From: Parvibaculum sp046297875
GTDB lineage: Bacteria; Pseudomonadota; Alphaproteobacteria; Parvibaculales; Parvibaculaceae
Length of the DNA: 64,000 bases
Direction: 5' to 3'
Assembly (NCBI RefSeq): GCF_046297875.1
Contig: NZ_JBKBHD010000001.1
Span: forward strand, 2,232,001-2,296,000
In this document: piece by piece, positions 43,701-52,256 of the stretch
Position numbering within the stretch: position 1 is the stretch's first letter
Layout of the letters: every line of letters starts with the position of its first letter
Notes under the pieces: model-generated
Databases searched by the model: none
What the model was told of the DNA's origin: nothing
Seen by the model: only the letters and a program-made list of their open reading frames with translations
Program-made: the position numbers and the translations under genes

Positions 43701-44966
43701 TCACTTTCGCAAGCCGCGTCCCTTGCCGATGGATTGCTCGCCGAATTTTTCGCGTAGCCGGTCCATCGCGCGTTCGGCAGCGGCGCGGCGCGCGGCGTCC
43801 GGGTCCAGCATGTCGGGCGGGTCAGCCAGGCCGCCATCCGAAAGCCCCGATATGCCGACGCCGAGCAGACGGAAGCTCGTGCCTGTTGCCTCACGCGCGA
43901 GCATGGGTGCGGCAATGCGATAGATCACTTCGGCAAGCTGCGTCGGATCGTGCAATGTCTGGTTTCGCGTGCGGGTCTTGAAGTCGGCGGTTTTCAGCTT
44001 CAGTACGACTGTCGAGCCCGAAAGATTTGCGGCCTTGGCGCGGCGCGAGACTTTTTCGCAGAGCGGCCAGAGAATGCGGTCGAGTTCGGCGGCGTTTGAA
44101 ATATCGCGCATGAAGGTCGTCTCGGCGGAAATGCTTTTCGCCTCATGGCCCGGTTCGACATGGCGGAAATCCTCGCCGCGCGCGAGGCGCCAGAGGCGGC
44201 GGCCCACCGAACCGTAGCGCGCCATCAGGTCGTTCTCTTCCATCTTCTGCAGTTGCGCGATGCGGGTGATGCCGTCGCGGGCGAGCTTCGCCTCCAGCGC
44301 CTTGCCGACACCCCAGATCAGCGAGACGGGTTTGCCCGCCAGGAAAGAGAACGTTTCCTCACGGCCGATCACGGCAAAGCCGCGTGGCTTGTCGAGATCG
44401 GAAGCGATCTTCGCGAGAAACTTGTTGTGGCTGAGACCGACGGAAATGGTGATGCCGATTTCATCCTCGATGCGCTTTGCGAGACGCGCCATGCTCACCG
44501 CTGCGCTCGCATGATGCAGGCGCTCGGTGCCGGTGAGATCCAGAAACGCCTCGTCGATGGAGACGGGTTCGACAAGCGGTGTCATGTCGCGCATCAGCGC
44601 GCGGACCTCGCGACCGACACGCGCATATTTCGCCATGTCTGGCTTCAGCACCACGGCTTCGGGGCAGGCGGCGAGCGCCTTGAACATGGGCATGGCGGAA
44701 CGGACGCCGCGAATGCGCGCGATATAGCAGCAGGTGGAAACGACGCCGCGCTGGCCACCGCCGATGATGAGCGGCTTGTCGCGCAGCTCCGGGTTGTCGC
44801 GCTTTTCCACGGCAGCATAGAAAGCATCGCAGTCGAGATGGGCGATGGTGAGCTGGTGCAGTTCGGGATGAAACAGAAGGCGAGGACGCTTGCAGGCAGG
44901 GCAACGCTCCGAACCTTCCGGCACGGGCGAAAAGCAATCGCGGCAGAGGCCTGTGGTTGTTGTCAT
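43701..44966 (-). CDS. dinB: DNA polymerase IV (Y-family), zinc-finger type
   Basis: A 421-residue translesion polymerase. An N-terminal four-cysteine zinc ribbon (Cys8, Cys11, Cys22, Cys25) is a feature of an alphaproteobacterial DinB group and is not found in E. coli. The palm carries LDCDAFYAAVE (Asp45, Asp47) and SIDEAFLDLTG (Asp138, Glu139); little-finger segments such as AKSISAETTFMRD follow. The C terminus after residue 380 has no clear beta-clamp motif. The start lies only eight bases after the stop of the SIR2-like gene, whose end therefore holds the ribosome site (CAAGG). Confidence 0.93.
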   Translation of the reverse strand: MTTTTGLCRDCFSPVPEGSERCPACKRPRLLFHPELHQLTIAHLDCDAFYAAVEKRDNPELRDKPLIIGGGQRGVVSTCCYIARIRGVRSAMPMFKALAACPEAVVLKPDMAKYARVGREVRALMRDMTPLVEPVSIDEAFLDLTGTERLHHASAAVSMARLAKRIEDEIGITISVGLSHNKFLAKIASDLDKPRGFAVIGREETFSFLAGKPVSLIWGVGKALEAKLARDGITRIAQLQKMEENDLMARYGSVGRRLWRLARGEDFRHVEPGHEAKSISAETTFMRDISNAAELDRILWPLCEKVSRRAKAANLSGSTVVLKLKTADFKTRTRNQTLHDPTQLAEVIYRIAAPMLAREATGTSFRLLGVGISGLSDGGLADPPDMLDPDAARRAAAERAMDRLREKFGEQSIGKGRGLRK

Positions 44967-44974
44967 GAGCCTTG

Positions 44975-45994
44975 CTAACGTTGAATTCTGTTTAGCAACC
45001 GATCTCGTTTGATGTCAAAAAAGGTGTCCATATCAAAATAATTAAAAACTTTTTTGATTGAAAAGCGCTGCTGCAACCGTCTTTGAATATCAACGGCATC
45101 TGGGTTTACAAGAACGACTGCCGGGTCATTTTTGCGAATCGCAAGGACCGAGCGAAGGACAGAAGAGAAATACAAATCGGCGACTGGAAAGGAGTACCCA
45201 ATGAATACGAATGCCTTTGCGGATTGCATCTCTCGTTCCATCTGCTCCCAGATAAACTTAATCTCTTCAGAATGATTCAATGTTCCCAGATGCTTGTTGT
45301 CATCATTTTCTGATCCCACAAATTTAAGATGGGTGGGTGCGACGATGAGGGATTGTTCGGGGTTCTCTTGAATTCGAATTTCGTGCTTCGCCAGAGTCCA
45401 ATTTATCGAGCCATGTGGCTTTATGAGTTTCAATCCATTGGCTGTCTTGGAGACGCCGACATAGTGCCATTGCTTTTGCGTTGGCATTGATAGCTCGAAA
45501 ATCGTGTCATAATTGAATGAGACTACGGCATCCCGGGACCTAACATGGTTTTGCAGAAGCAATCCATAGGAATGTCGCGTACTCTTATTTGCCTTATACC
45601 GCCCAAATACATTCCCAATTTCCGAAACTAGATCGTCCCAAATTTGAGTTGTATAGGTGCGGAGCTGTGAGCTGGTGCCGGGCGCTTGGATACGCTCAGA
45701 CAGAAATGTGAAAACTTCTTCGACATCGATATCGGCGAGCAACTCTCTTCGCTGTTTGGAGCTGTGCCTACCCGGAACTTTGGCGTAGTTGAGAAAATAT
45801 CGAAATAAGAATGCTTCTATGCGCTTAGATTTTTCTCTGTCGGTGCAGAATCTAAGGAAGGTTGGCCAGAATTCTTTTTGAATAGGGATAGGAACCTTTC
45901 CGCCGCCTTGAACCGCGGCAGTGGCTCCTGCGCCATATGATGCGCCAGCCCCGATAAAATAGATTATTTTTCTGCTTGGCTTTTGTTTTGGCAT
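44975..45994 (-). CDS. stand-alone SIR2-like protein, probable acquired NAD-binding or defence protein
   Basis: A 339-residue protein with a SIR2-type nucleotide-binding fold. FIGAGASYGAGA (GAGAS at residues 15-19) is the first NAD loop; FNYD has Asn161 and Asp163 and KPHGSINW has His194, the positions used for NAD cleavage in SIR2-like NADases; VFIGYSFPVADLYFSS (residues 263-278) is the late conserved segment of SIR2-like domains. There is no zinc ribbon, so it is not a classical deacetylase. Base composition differs sharply: hand counts of GC in three 60-base lines gave 27, 42 and 47 percent against 58 percent in a dinB line. No toxin, antitoxin or TIR partner is adjacent. Function not proven. 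Confidence 0.8.
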   Translation of the reverse strand: MPKQKPSRKIIYFIGAGASYGAGATAAVQGGGKVPIPIQKEFWPTFLRFCTDREKSKRIEAFLFRYFLNYAKVPGRHSSKQRRELLADIDVEEVFTFLSERIQAPGTSSQLRTYTTQIWDDLVSEIGNVFGRYKANKSTRHSYGLLLQNHVRSRDAVVSFNYDTIFELSMPTQKQWHYVGVSKTANGLKLIKPHGSINWTLAKHEIRIQENPEQSLIVAPTHLKFVGSENDDNKHLGTLNHSEEIKFIWEQMEREMQSAKAFVFIGYSFPVADLYFSSVLRSVLAIRKNDPAVVLVNPDAVDIQRRLQQRFSIKKVFNYFDMDTFFDIKRDRLLNRIQR

Positions 45995-46036
45995 AGAAAT
46001 TTTCCCCGAAAATTGAAGGATGGGTTTGGCAAGATG

Positions 46037-46939
46037 CTAAAATCTTTCCGGCCACAACCGCGCTGCGCCGCGGACGCCGCTTGAATCACCGTGCTTATGC
46101 CGGGCAAGGCGTGTGGCCACCGTGTCCGAGAATACGTAAGCACCTCAGCGCGAGGGCACTTCGTCATAGAGCGCATCGACATTCGACATGCCGCCGCCCA
46201 GCACGATGACATGCGGGTCGAGGATATTGATGACATGGGCAAGCGCGCGGGCGAGGCGGTCGGCATAGCGGCGAAGCGCGATCTTGGCCGGGCGGTTGCC
46301 GGAGGCGGCGGCCGCGACAATGCCTTCGGGCGAAAGTGCCTCGCGGTTTTCGATCAGGTAGTCGGCGGCGAAGCCGGGGCCGGAGAGCCATGTCTCGATA
46401 CAGCCCTTCTTGCCGCAATAACAGTCGCGGCCGGGCGTTTCGTCCGGCATGACGAAGGGTAGCGAGTTGTGGCCCCATTCCCCGGCAATGGCGTTGGGAC
46501 CGGAGAGCAGCTTGCCGCCGATCACGATGCCACCGCCAACGCCGGTGCCGAGGATGACGCCGAAGACCGATGCCGCGCCTTCGCCCGCGCCGTCGCTTGC
46601 TTCCGAAAGCGCGAAGCAATCGGCATCATTTGCGAGGCGTACGGACCGGCCGAGCGCCGCTTCGAGGTCGCGATGGAAGAGATGGCCGTTGAGCCAGGTA
46701 CTGTTCGCATTCTTCACGAGGCCGGTCTCGGGAGAGATTGCGCCCGGCATGCCTATGCCGATGCTGGCCGTTTCGCCTGTTTCGGCTTTGAGCGCAGCGA
46801 CGAGATCGCGGATCGCGGCAATGGTTTCCTCATAGCTCCCCTGGGGCGCCGGAATGCGCTTGCGCGCCCGCTCCGCGCCGCCTTGCCCAAGGGCAATGCC
46901 TTCGATCTTCGTGCCGCCAAGGTCTATGCCGATCCGCAT
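46037..46939 (-). pseudogene. ROK-family sugar kinase (fructokinase-like) interrupted by an in-frame TGA
   Basis: From ATG 46939 the frame encodes MRIGIDLGGTKIEGIALG (ATP/phosphate loop) and the zinc site GRDCYCGKKGCIETWLSG of ROK kinases, then runs to LGGGMSNVDALYDEVPSR and a TGA at 46145-46147 (264 residues). Beyond the stop the same frame continues as GAYVFSDTVATRLARHK and HGDSSGVRGAARLWPERF up to TAG at 46037-46039, which is the conserved ROK C terminus. The total of about 300 codons equals the family length, so only one codon is lost. GAARLW has Arg where Trp is usual. Either a nonsense mutation, a sequencing error, or a truncated but working kinase. The SIR2-like gene starts 43 bases downstream. 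Confidence 0.85.
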
Positions 46940-47065
46940 GGGGGAGATTCCTTTTTCGGGCAGGATAGCATGGCAGGGAGGGGAGGCCGTTCGGGATTTC
47001 ACCCGCAAAACCAAGCCCGGCAATGACGTGGTACTTTAATGTCTGAAAAATTTTGGCGGGCATAC

Positions 47066-48253
47066 ATGCACATCAGATCAATCTTCCTGTCAGCCCTGCT
47101 CATCATGCTTCCGCTCCATGCCCATGCGCAGCAACGGCTCACGGTCGTTCTGATGGGCGATACGGGGTTCAATGGGCCGGGTGCGCATGTGTCCGAGGCG
47201 GGCGGGTTCAAGCGGGGCGAGCTTGTCGCGGTAGAGGACGCGATGGCAAAGATCGGGCCTGTCATTCGGGGCGATGTCGTGCTTGCCAATCTCGAAACGG
47301 TGGTGACGGACCGGAACGACATTCCGCAGCGGGAAAAGATGTTCGTCTTCCGCACGCATCCGGCTCATGTTCGCGCGCTTGTCCGCCATGGCATCGACGT
47401 GCTGCCGCTTGCCAATAATCATGCGATGGATCTCGGTGGTGCCGGTGCGGGCGAGACGCTCCGCCATATGGAGGGGGTGCCGGGGCTTCGCGCCTTTCCC
47501 GGTCTTGGGCGGACGCGCGAGGAGGCGATGCAGCCACATGTCTTCGTCGTGCGCGGCGCGAAGGTTGCCGTCTCGGCGGTGGGGAATGCCGGCGGCGGGC
47601 TGCCCGCGCGCGAAGGCGAGGCCGGAATGCTGCGTGAGGACCGCGACTTTGCCGGTGTCGCTGCTCGGCTGGCGGGCGAGCCTGCCGATATCCGCATCCT
47701 CTCGGTTCATTATGGGCCGGAGTTTGCGCCGCTGACAGAGAAAGCGGCACAGGAGCGTTTCCGCAAAGTGGAGAGCGCAGGCCTCACCATCATCGCAGGG
47801 CACCATCATCATGTCGCGCGGGGTGTCGAGCTTTCGGACGGAAAGCTGATCGCCTATGGACTCGGCAATTTCCTGCATCTCGGCACGCAGGACATGCGCC
47901 GCTTCGACATCTGCCGCGACTATGGCCTCATTGTGAAAGCCGGACTCCTGCGCGGACGGGGCGGATACGCGGTCGAGACGGTCGAAATCGTGCCGATCAC
48001 GAAAATGCATATCGCGCCGGAGCCGCTGACGGGCGATGCCGCGCGGCTGCGTGTCGAGGTGATGAATTATCTGGGGTCTCGGCTCGGGGAAGGCAGGTTA
48101 CGCTTCGCTCCGCAGGCGGATGGTTCCGGCCTCTGGTGCGCAGCAGGTGCAACGGATGCGCGCTGCGCCGGATGGCAGGCGCCTGAGGCCTCACCGCGCG
48201 AAGCGGAGATTGCGGCGGCTTGCGGGAAGGATGTCAGGCGCGGGAATTTTTGA
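47066..48253 (+). CDS. CapA-family metallophosphoesterase-like exported protein
   Basis: A 395-residue protein with signal peptide MHIRSIFLSALLIMLPLHAH (cleavage near HAQ) and the CapA/PgsA fold related to metallophosphoesterases. Metal-binding segments are VVLMGDTGFNG, VVLANLETVVTD, LPLANNHAMDLGG, LSVHYGPEFAPL and IAGHHHHVARGVEL. CapA proteins take part in poly-glutamate capsule or other polymer export, but many members have unknown roles. ATG 47066 starts exactly at the signal peptide and follows GGCGGG; an in-frame ATG at 47039 would add nine residues. It is divergent from the ROK gene. Confidence 0.85.
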   Translation: MHIRSIFLSALLIMLPLHAHAQQRLTVVLMGDTGFNGPGAHVSEAGGFKRGELVAVEDAMAKIGPVIRGDVVLANLETVVTDRNDIPQREKMFVFRTHPAHVRALVRHGIDVLPLANNHAMDLGGAGAGETLRHMEGVPGLRAFPGLGRTREEAMQPHVFVVRGAKVAVSAVGNAGGGLPAREGEAGMLREDRDFAGVAARLAGEPADIRILSVHYGPEFAPLTEKAAQERFRKVESAGLTIIAGHHHHVARGVELSDGKLIAYGLGNFLHLGTQDMRRFDICRDYGLIVKAGLLRGRGGYAVETVEIVPITKMHIAPEPLTGDAARLRVEVMNYLGSRLGEGRLRFAPQADGSGLWCAAGATDARCAGWQAPEASPREAEIAAACGKDVRRGNF

Positions 48254-48290
48254 CCTGGTTCGATAGTGTCGTCCCGAATCGAACAACATG

Positions 48291-48318
48291 TCATGCCCGG
48301 GCTTGACCCGGGCATCCA
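48291..48318. repeat. alphaproteobacterial palindromic repeat, copy 1
   Basis: ATGCCCGGG and CCCGGGCAT arms with CTTGA between them. This is the inverted counterpart of the copy at 48384-48412. Sequences of this kind are scattered through many alphaproteobacterial genomes. Confidence 0.8.
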
Positions 48319-48383
48319 GTGCGACTGTTCCTGTGGCACTTTGAGGTTTCTTGCGAAGAGAGACGCCGCCTGACGGCAGCTTC

Positions 48384-48412
48384 TGGACCCCCGGGTCAAG
48401 CCCGGGGGTGAC
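48384..48412. repeat. alphaproteobacterial palindromic repeat, copy 2
   Basis: ACCCCCGGG and CCCGGGGGT arms with TCAAG between, matching the reverse complement of copy 1 apart from a few paired changes. The two copies lie about 65 bases apart in opposite orientation, just downstream of the convergent CapA and HAD genes, where they may fold together. Confidence 0.8.
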
Positions 48413-48422
48413 GTGTTCCTTT

Positions 48423-49166
48423 TCAGAACCCCTCCGCCTTCAGCGTCTCGTCGATGAAGCCATGCGCTTCCGGCCAGAGCGTCGTGTGGAAGTGGCTGTC
48501 TTTCGCGGGCCCGAGCAGCTTCGCGAGCCGGGGGTCTGCGATGAAGTGGATGAGCCGCGCCGGTGCATGGGCCTTTGCGACCGATGAGAGGTTGTGCGGG
48601 ATGTCGTCGAGGAAGATCACCGGCGCTTCCACGCGCTGGGCGAGGCGGCGGACCGCGCCGCCTTTCAGCCCCTTGTTCGCGACGACCGGGAAGGGGATGC
48701 CCTGAGCGGCGAGGCAGGCTTCGCGCCGCGCCTTCGCTTCCAGCGGCACATTGGTGAGGATCACCACCTGCGCCCGCGCCGAGAGTTCGGCGAGTGCCTC
48801 CGCCGCGCCGGGCACCACGTCGAGGTCATGGGCCGAGGCTGCGAAGAAGGCATCGAGAAGGGCGGGCATGTCTGCGGGCGGCACGGGTTCGTTCGTTGCC
48901 TTCCGCTTGATATTGCCGGTCAGCGCGAAGCTTTGGAGGTCGATCCAGAGATCCTGCGTCTCGAGGTAGCGTTCGAGCCCGACCATGAATTGCAGCAGCA
49001 CCTCGTCGGCGTCCGAGACGATGAGCGGCCGCCCGCGCTCCAGCGTCAGCGCGTCGATCTGGGGGATGACAGCTTCGTCGATCGCCAGTGGGTCCCGCTC
49101 TGGGTGGCGCGTGCCGGCCACTTCGCCAGCGGTCGAGCCGGGGTCGTTTTCCGGGTGGGAGGTCAT
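48423..49166 (-). CDS. HAD-like hydrolase
   Basis: A 247-residue HAD-superfamily protein. Motif I is LIVSDADEVLLQF, motif II is VVILTNVPLEAK, the motif III lysine lies in NKGLKGGAVRRLA and motif IV is VIFLDDIPHNLSSVA. The first 40 residues are not conserved and look disordered. The ATG at 49166 overlaps the stop of the DUF3572 gene (ATGA), which favours it over the ATG at 49172. The pair sits next to divK-pleD. Substrate unknown. Confidence 0.75.
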   Translation of the reverse strand: MTSHPENDPGSTAGEVAGTRHPERDPLAIDEAVIPQIDALTLERGRPLIVSDADEVLLQFMVGLERYLETQDLWIDLQSFALTGNIKRKATNEPVPPADMPALLDAFFAASAHDLDVVPGAAEALAELSARAQVVILTNVPLEAKARREACLAAQGIPFPVVANKGLKGGAVRRLAQRVEAPVIFLDDIPHNLSSVAKAHAPARLIHFIADPRLAKLLGPAKDSHFHTTLWPEAHGFIDETLKAEGF

Positions 49167-49453
49167 GGCCATTCCACCCGTTCGCCGCCGGGCAGCGCCT
49201 TGCGGGCGCGGGCCGGGAGGTCGGGCTTCAGATCGGCGGCCTGGCAAAAGGCGAGGAGCCTTGCCTCGTCAGCCAGCATGAAATCGAGGATGCCGCCGAG
49301 CGTCTCGGGCTCGCCCGCCCGCTCGCGCAGTTCATCGGGCGAAAGTCCGGAAAGGGACAGGAAGTCGCCCAGCAGGTCGTCATCGCCCGCAATATGGCCC
49401 AGCGCCCGAATGGCCAGAAACTCGGCATCGTCTCTCGTCATCGAAATTTCCAT
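49163..49453 (-). CDS. DUF3572-family protein
   Basis: A 96-residue helical protein of the DUF3572 family found in alphaproteobacteria, with AEFLAIRALGHIAGDDDLLGDFLSLSGLSPDELR and LGGILDFMLADEARLLAFC as typical segments (given here in part). No activity is known. It is the upstream member of a coupled pair with the HAD-like gene and divergent from divK, with about 250 bases between. An internal ATG at codon 5 (MTRDD) is an alternative start. Confidence 0.8.
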   Translation of the reverse strand: MEISMTRDDAEFLAIRALGHIAGDDDLLGDFLSLSGLSPDELRERAGEPETLGGILDFMLADEARLLAFCQAADLKPDLPARARKALPGGERVEWP

Positions 49454-49702
49454 ATTTCGGGCCCGAATTCGGGGATTCAGGCGGATTTTTTCCGGTGCGG
49501 GCCCCGGCGCTCACGCAAACTTAATCATAGGCGGGCTTTAATCGGAAACCCCGGGATTCCGGGGGGCCTGAGGGCGGCGGTAAAGGGTTGGTTAAGGATA
49601 TTGGGGTCTTATCTCCCCAATGGGAATCGACCCGCTGGCCGGACATCAGGGTACAGCTACGGGCAAGCCCGGCACAGGTGGAGTTCTGGAGCAATGGACG
49701 CA
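49454..49702. promoter_or_regulatory. divK upstream region with three GANTC sites
   Basis: GATTC at 49474-49478, GATTC at 49555-49559 and GAATC at 49624-49628 lie in the divergent gap before divK. The second sits in a small hairpin, CCCCGG-GATT-CCGGGG (49549-49564). No CtrA box (TTAA-N7-TTAA) was found. Confidence 0.4.
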
Positions 49703-50068
49703 ATGTCTAAGAAAGTCCTGATCGTTGAGGACAATGAGCTCAATATGAAGCTCTTCCACGATCTACTGGACGCGCATGGCTACGAGACGCTGCAGACGCG
49801 TGACGGTATCGAGGCGCTGGAGATTGCGCGCACGAACCGCCCCGACCTGATTCTGATGGACATTCAGCTTCCTGAAGTTTCCGGCCTCGAAGTCACAAAG
49901 TGGATTAAGGAAGACGATAATCTGCGGTCGATCCCGGTTGTCGCCGTCACGGCATTTGCCATGAAGGGCGACGAGGAGAAGATCCGCGAGGGCGGCTGCG
50001 AGGCCTATATCTCGAAGCCGATCTCCGTCACCCAGTTCCTGGAAACGGTTCAGCGTTTCCTTCGTTGA
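49703..50068 (+). CDS. divK: DivK, single-domain response regulator of the cell cycle
   Basis: A 121-residue receiver domain almost identical in pattern to Caulobacter DivK: SKKVLIVEDNELNMKLFHDL, DLILMDIQLPEVSGLEVTKW, VVAVTAFAMKGDEEKI and GGCEAYISKPISV. Starting at ATG 49703 puts the phosphorylated aspartate at Asp53, as in Caulobacter, which decides this start over ATG 49694. GGAG at 49688-49691 is the likely ribosome site. DivK, phosphorylated by DivJ and dephosphorylated by PleC, controls CckA and CtrA. pleD follows 30 bases downstream. Confidence 0.95.
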   Translation: MSKKVLIVEDNELNMKLFHDLLDAHGYETLQTRDGIEALEIARTNRPDLILMDIQLPEVSGLEVTKWIKEDDNLRSIPVVAVTAFAMKGDEEKIREGGCEAYISKPISVTQFLETVQRFLR

Positions 50069-50098
50069 TCGCCCCCCGACCTTTCGAGAGAGGGCAGA

Positions 50099-51472
<1,374 letters not shown>

Positions 51473-51646
51473 GTCTTTCCTCCATCGGTTACAGTCTAGA
51501 TGTGTCCGCCGTACAGCATTCGCGCGATGCGTGTGGCATTAACCTTGTTTGTTCATGGTTAACGCAATCAAGCGCCGTATTTCTTTCCCATATACCGGCC
51601 TCAGTCCTTTATTGGCACAGAAGAGCGTGATAGCTTCAATGCAATT
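51473..51646. other. 5' part of the pleD-rpmG intergenic region
   Basis: No coding potential seen. TTAACC and GGTTAA form an inverted repeat with 12 bases between near 51540-51563, an AT-rich spot that could hold a promoter for the structured region after it, although no clear -35/-10 pair was found. Confidence 0.4.
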
Positions 51647-51840
51647 CGTTTCGCTGCCGATGTCGGTTCCGCTTCTTGCTGGGGGGTGAGGCCGGAACCG
51701 TTCCTGGCAGCGATACGTGTCCTCGTGGGGCGCTCAGGTCCGCCGCATCTCCTGGGTCCGCGAGGCACGGCCGGCCGGGGCGCGGTAATGGAGTGGCCTC
51801 CTCTGATATGCCGCAATTTTCCCGGCCGGCCACCTTTTTC
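51647..51840 (+). ncRNA. candidate structured non-coding RNA between pleD and rpmG
   Basis: Three consecutive stem-loops fill this non-coding stretch. Stem 1 (51647-51717): a 12-base lower stem with one mismatch including CGCTGCC/GGCAGCG, a symmetric 5x5 internal loop, and an 8-base upper stem CGGTTCCG/CGGAACCG around a 21-base loop. Stem 2 (51721-51765): CCTCGTGG with CCGCGAGG, then CAGG/CCTG. Stem 3 (51769-51831): GGCCGGCCGGG with CCCGGCCGGCC, then TTTTT at 51835-51839, which looks like a terminator and sets the plus strand. It resembles neither SRP, tmRNA nor RNase P RNA; 6S RNA could not be confirmed. It might instead be a long pleD 3' UTR. Confidence 0.45.
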
Positions 51841-51865
51841 GAGGGGCCGATGGGCCTGAAAGAAA

Positions 51866-51895
51866 AGAGCCGGTTCCTTGCGGGACCGGCTCTTT
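51866..51895. terminator. bidirectional terminator between the structured region and rpmG
   Basis: AGAGCCGGTTCC (51866-51877) pairs with GGGACCGGCTCT (51882-51893) over TTGC, with T residues after it on the plus strand and a T-rich run on the minus strand. It lies 42 bases beyond the rpmG stop. Confidence 0.88.
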
Positions 51896-51936
51896 TTCAT
51901 TTCGGAAAGCGAAGGCGCGAGGGCCGCGCCGCAAGA

Positions 51937-52104
51937 TCACTTGATCTTGGTTTCCTTGAACTCGACATGCTTGCGCGCAATCGGGTCGTACTTCTTGATG
52001 ACCATCTTTTCGGTCATGGTACGGCTGTTCTTCTTCGCAACGTAGAAGTAGCCGGTGCCCGCCGTGCTCTCGAGCTTGATCTTGATGGAAGCTGGCTTCG
52101 CCAT
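51937..52104 (-). CDS. rpmG: 50S ribosomal protein L33
   Basis: A 55-residue ribosomal protein: MAKPASIKIKLESTAGTGYF, VAKKNSRTMTEKMVIKKYDP and ARKHVEFKETKIK. The length and the absence of the four zinc cysteines identify the C-minus form of L33, as in E. coli. ATG 52104 is the family start; the open frame beyond it is not conserved. It is transcribed towards the shared terminator. Confidence 0.97.
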   Translation of the reverse strand: MAKPASIKIKLESTAGTGYFYVAKKNSRTMTEKMVIKKYDPIARKHVEFKETKIK

Positions 52105-52256
52105 GTCGCGAAATCCTTGAGTTTGCGCGGGCTTTAAACCCACGAGGCCAAAAGTGCGCCATCCAGCGCTAGGCCGGGAATGTGCGGAGTTGCGCGCAGG
52201 CTACTCAGGACGCGGCGGAAGTCAAGCGGCCCGGATGCAGCCGGATTAAATTCCTA

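Noticed and set aside
45083..45313. A plus-strand 76-codon frame inside the SIR2-like gene, considered as a small antitoxin
   Set aside because: It is antisense to conserved SIR2 segments, has no ribosome site and shows no antitoxin features.
44975..45994. Calling the SIR2-like gene a Thoeris or DSR system
   Set aside because: No TIR-domain partner is present and the protein lacks the long extra domains of DSR1/DSR2, so only a SIR2-like fold can be stated.
46145..46147. Reading the ROK TGA as selenocysteine
   Set aside because: The family has no cysteine at this position, no downstream SECIS-like hairpin was seen, and an ordinary nonsense mutation explains it.
51647..51840. Naming the structured region 6S RNA or SRP RNA
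   Set aside because: The SRP tetraloop region and RNase P and tmRNA signatures are absent, and the small symmetric internal loop does not match the large central bubble expected of 6S RNA.
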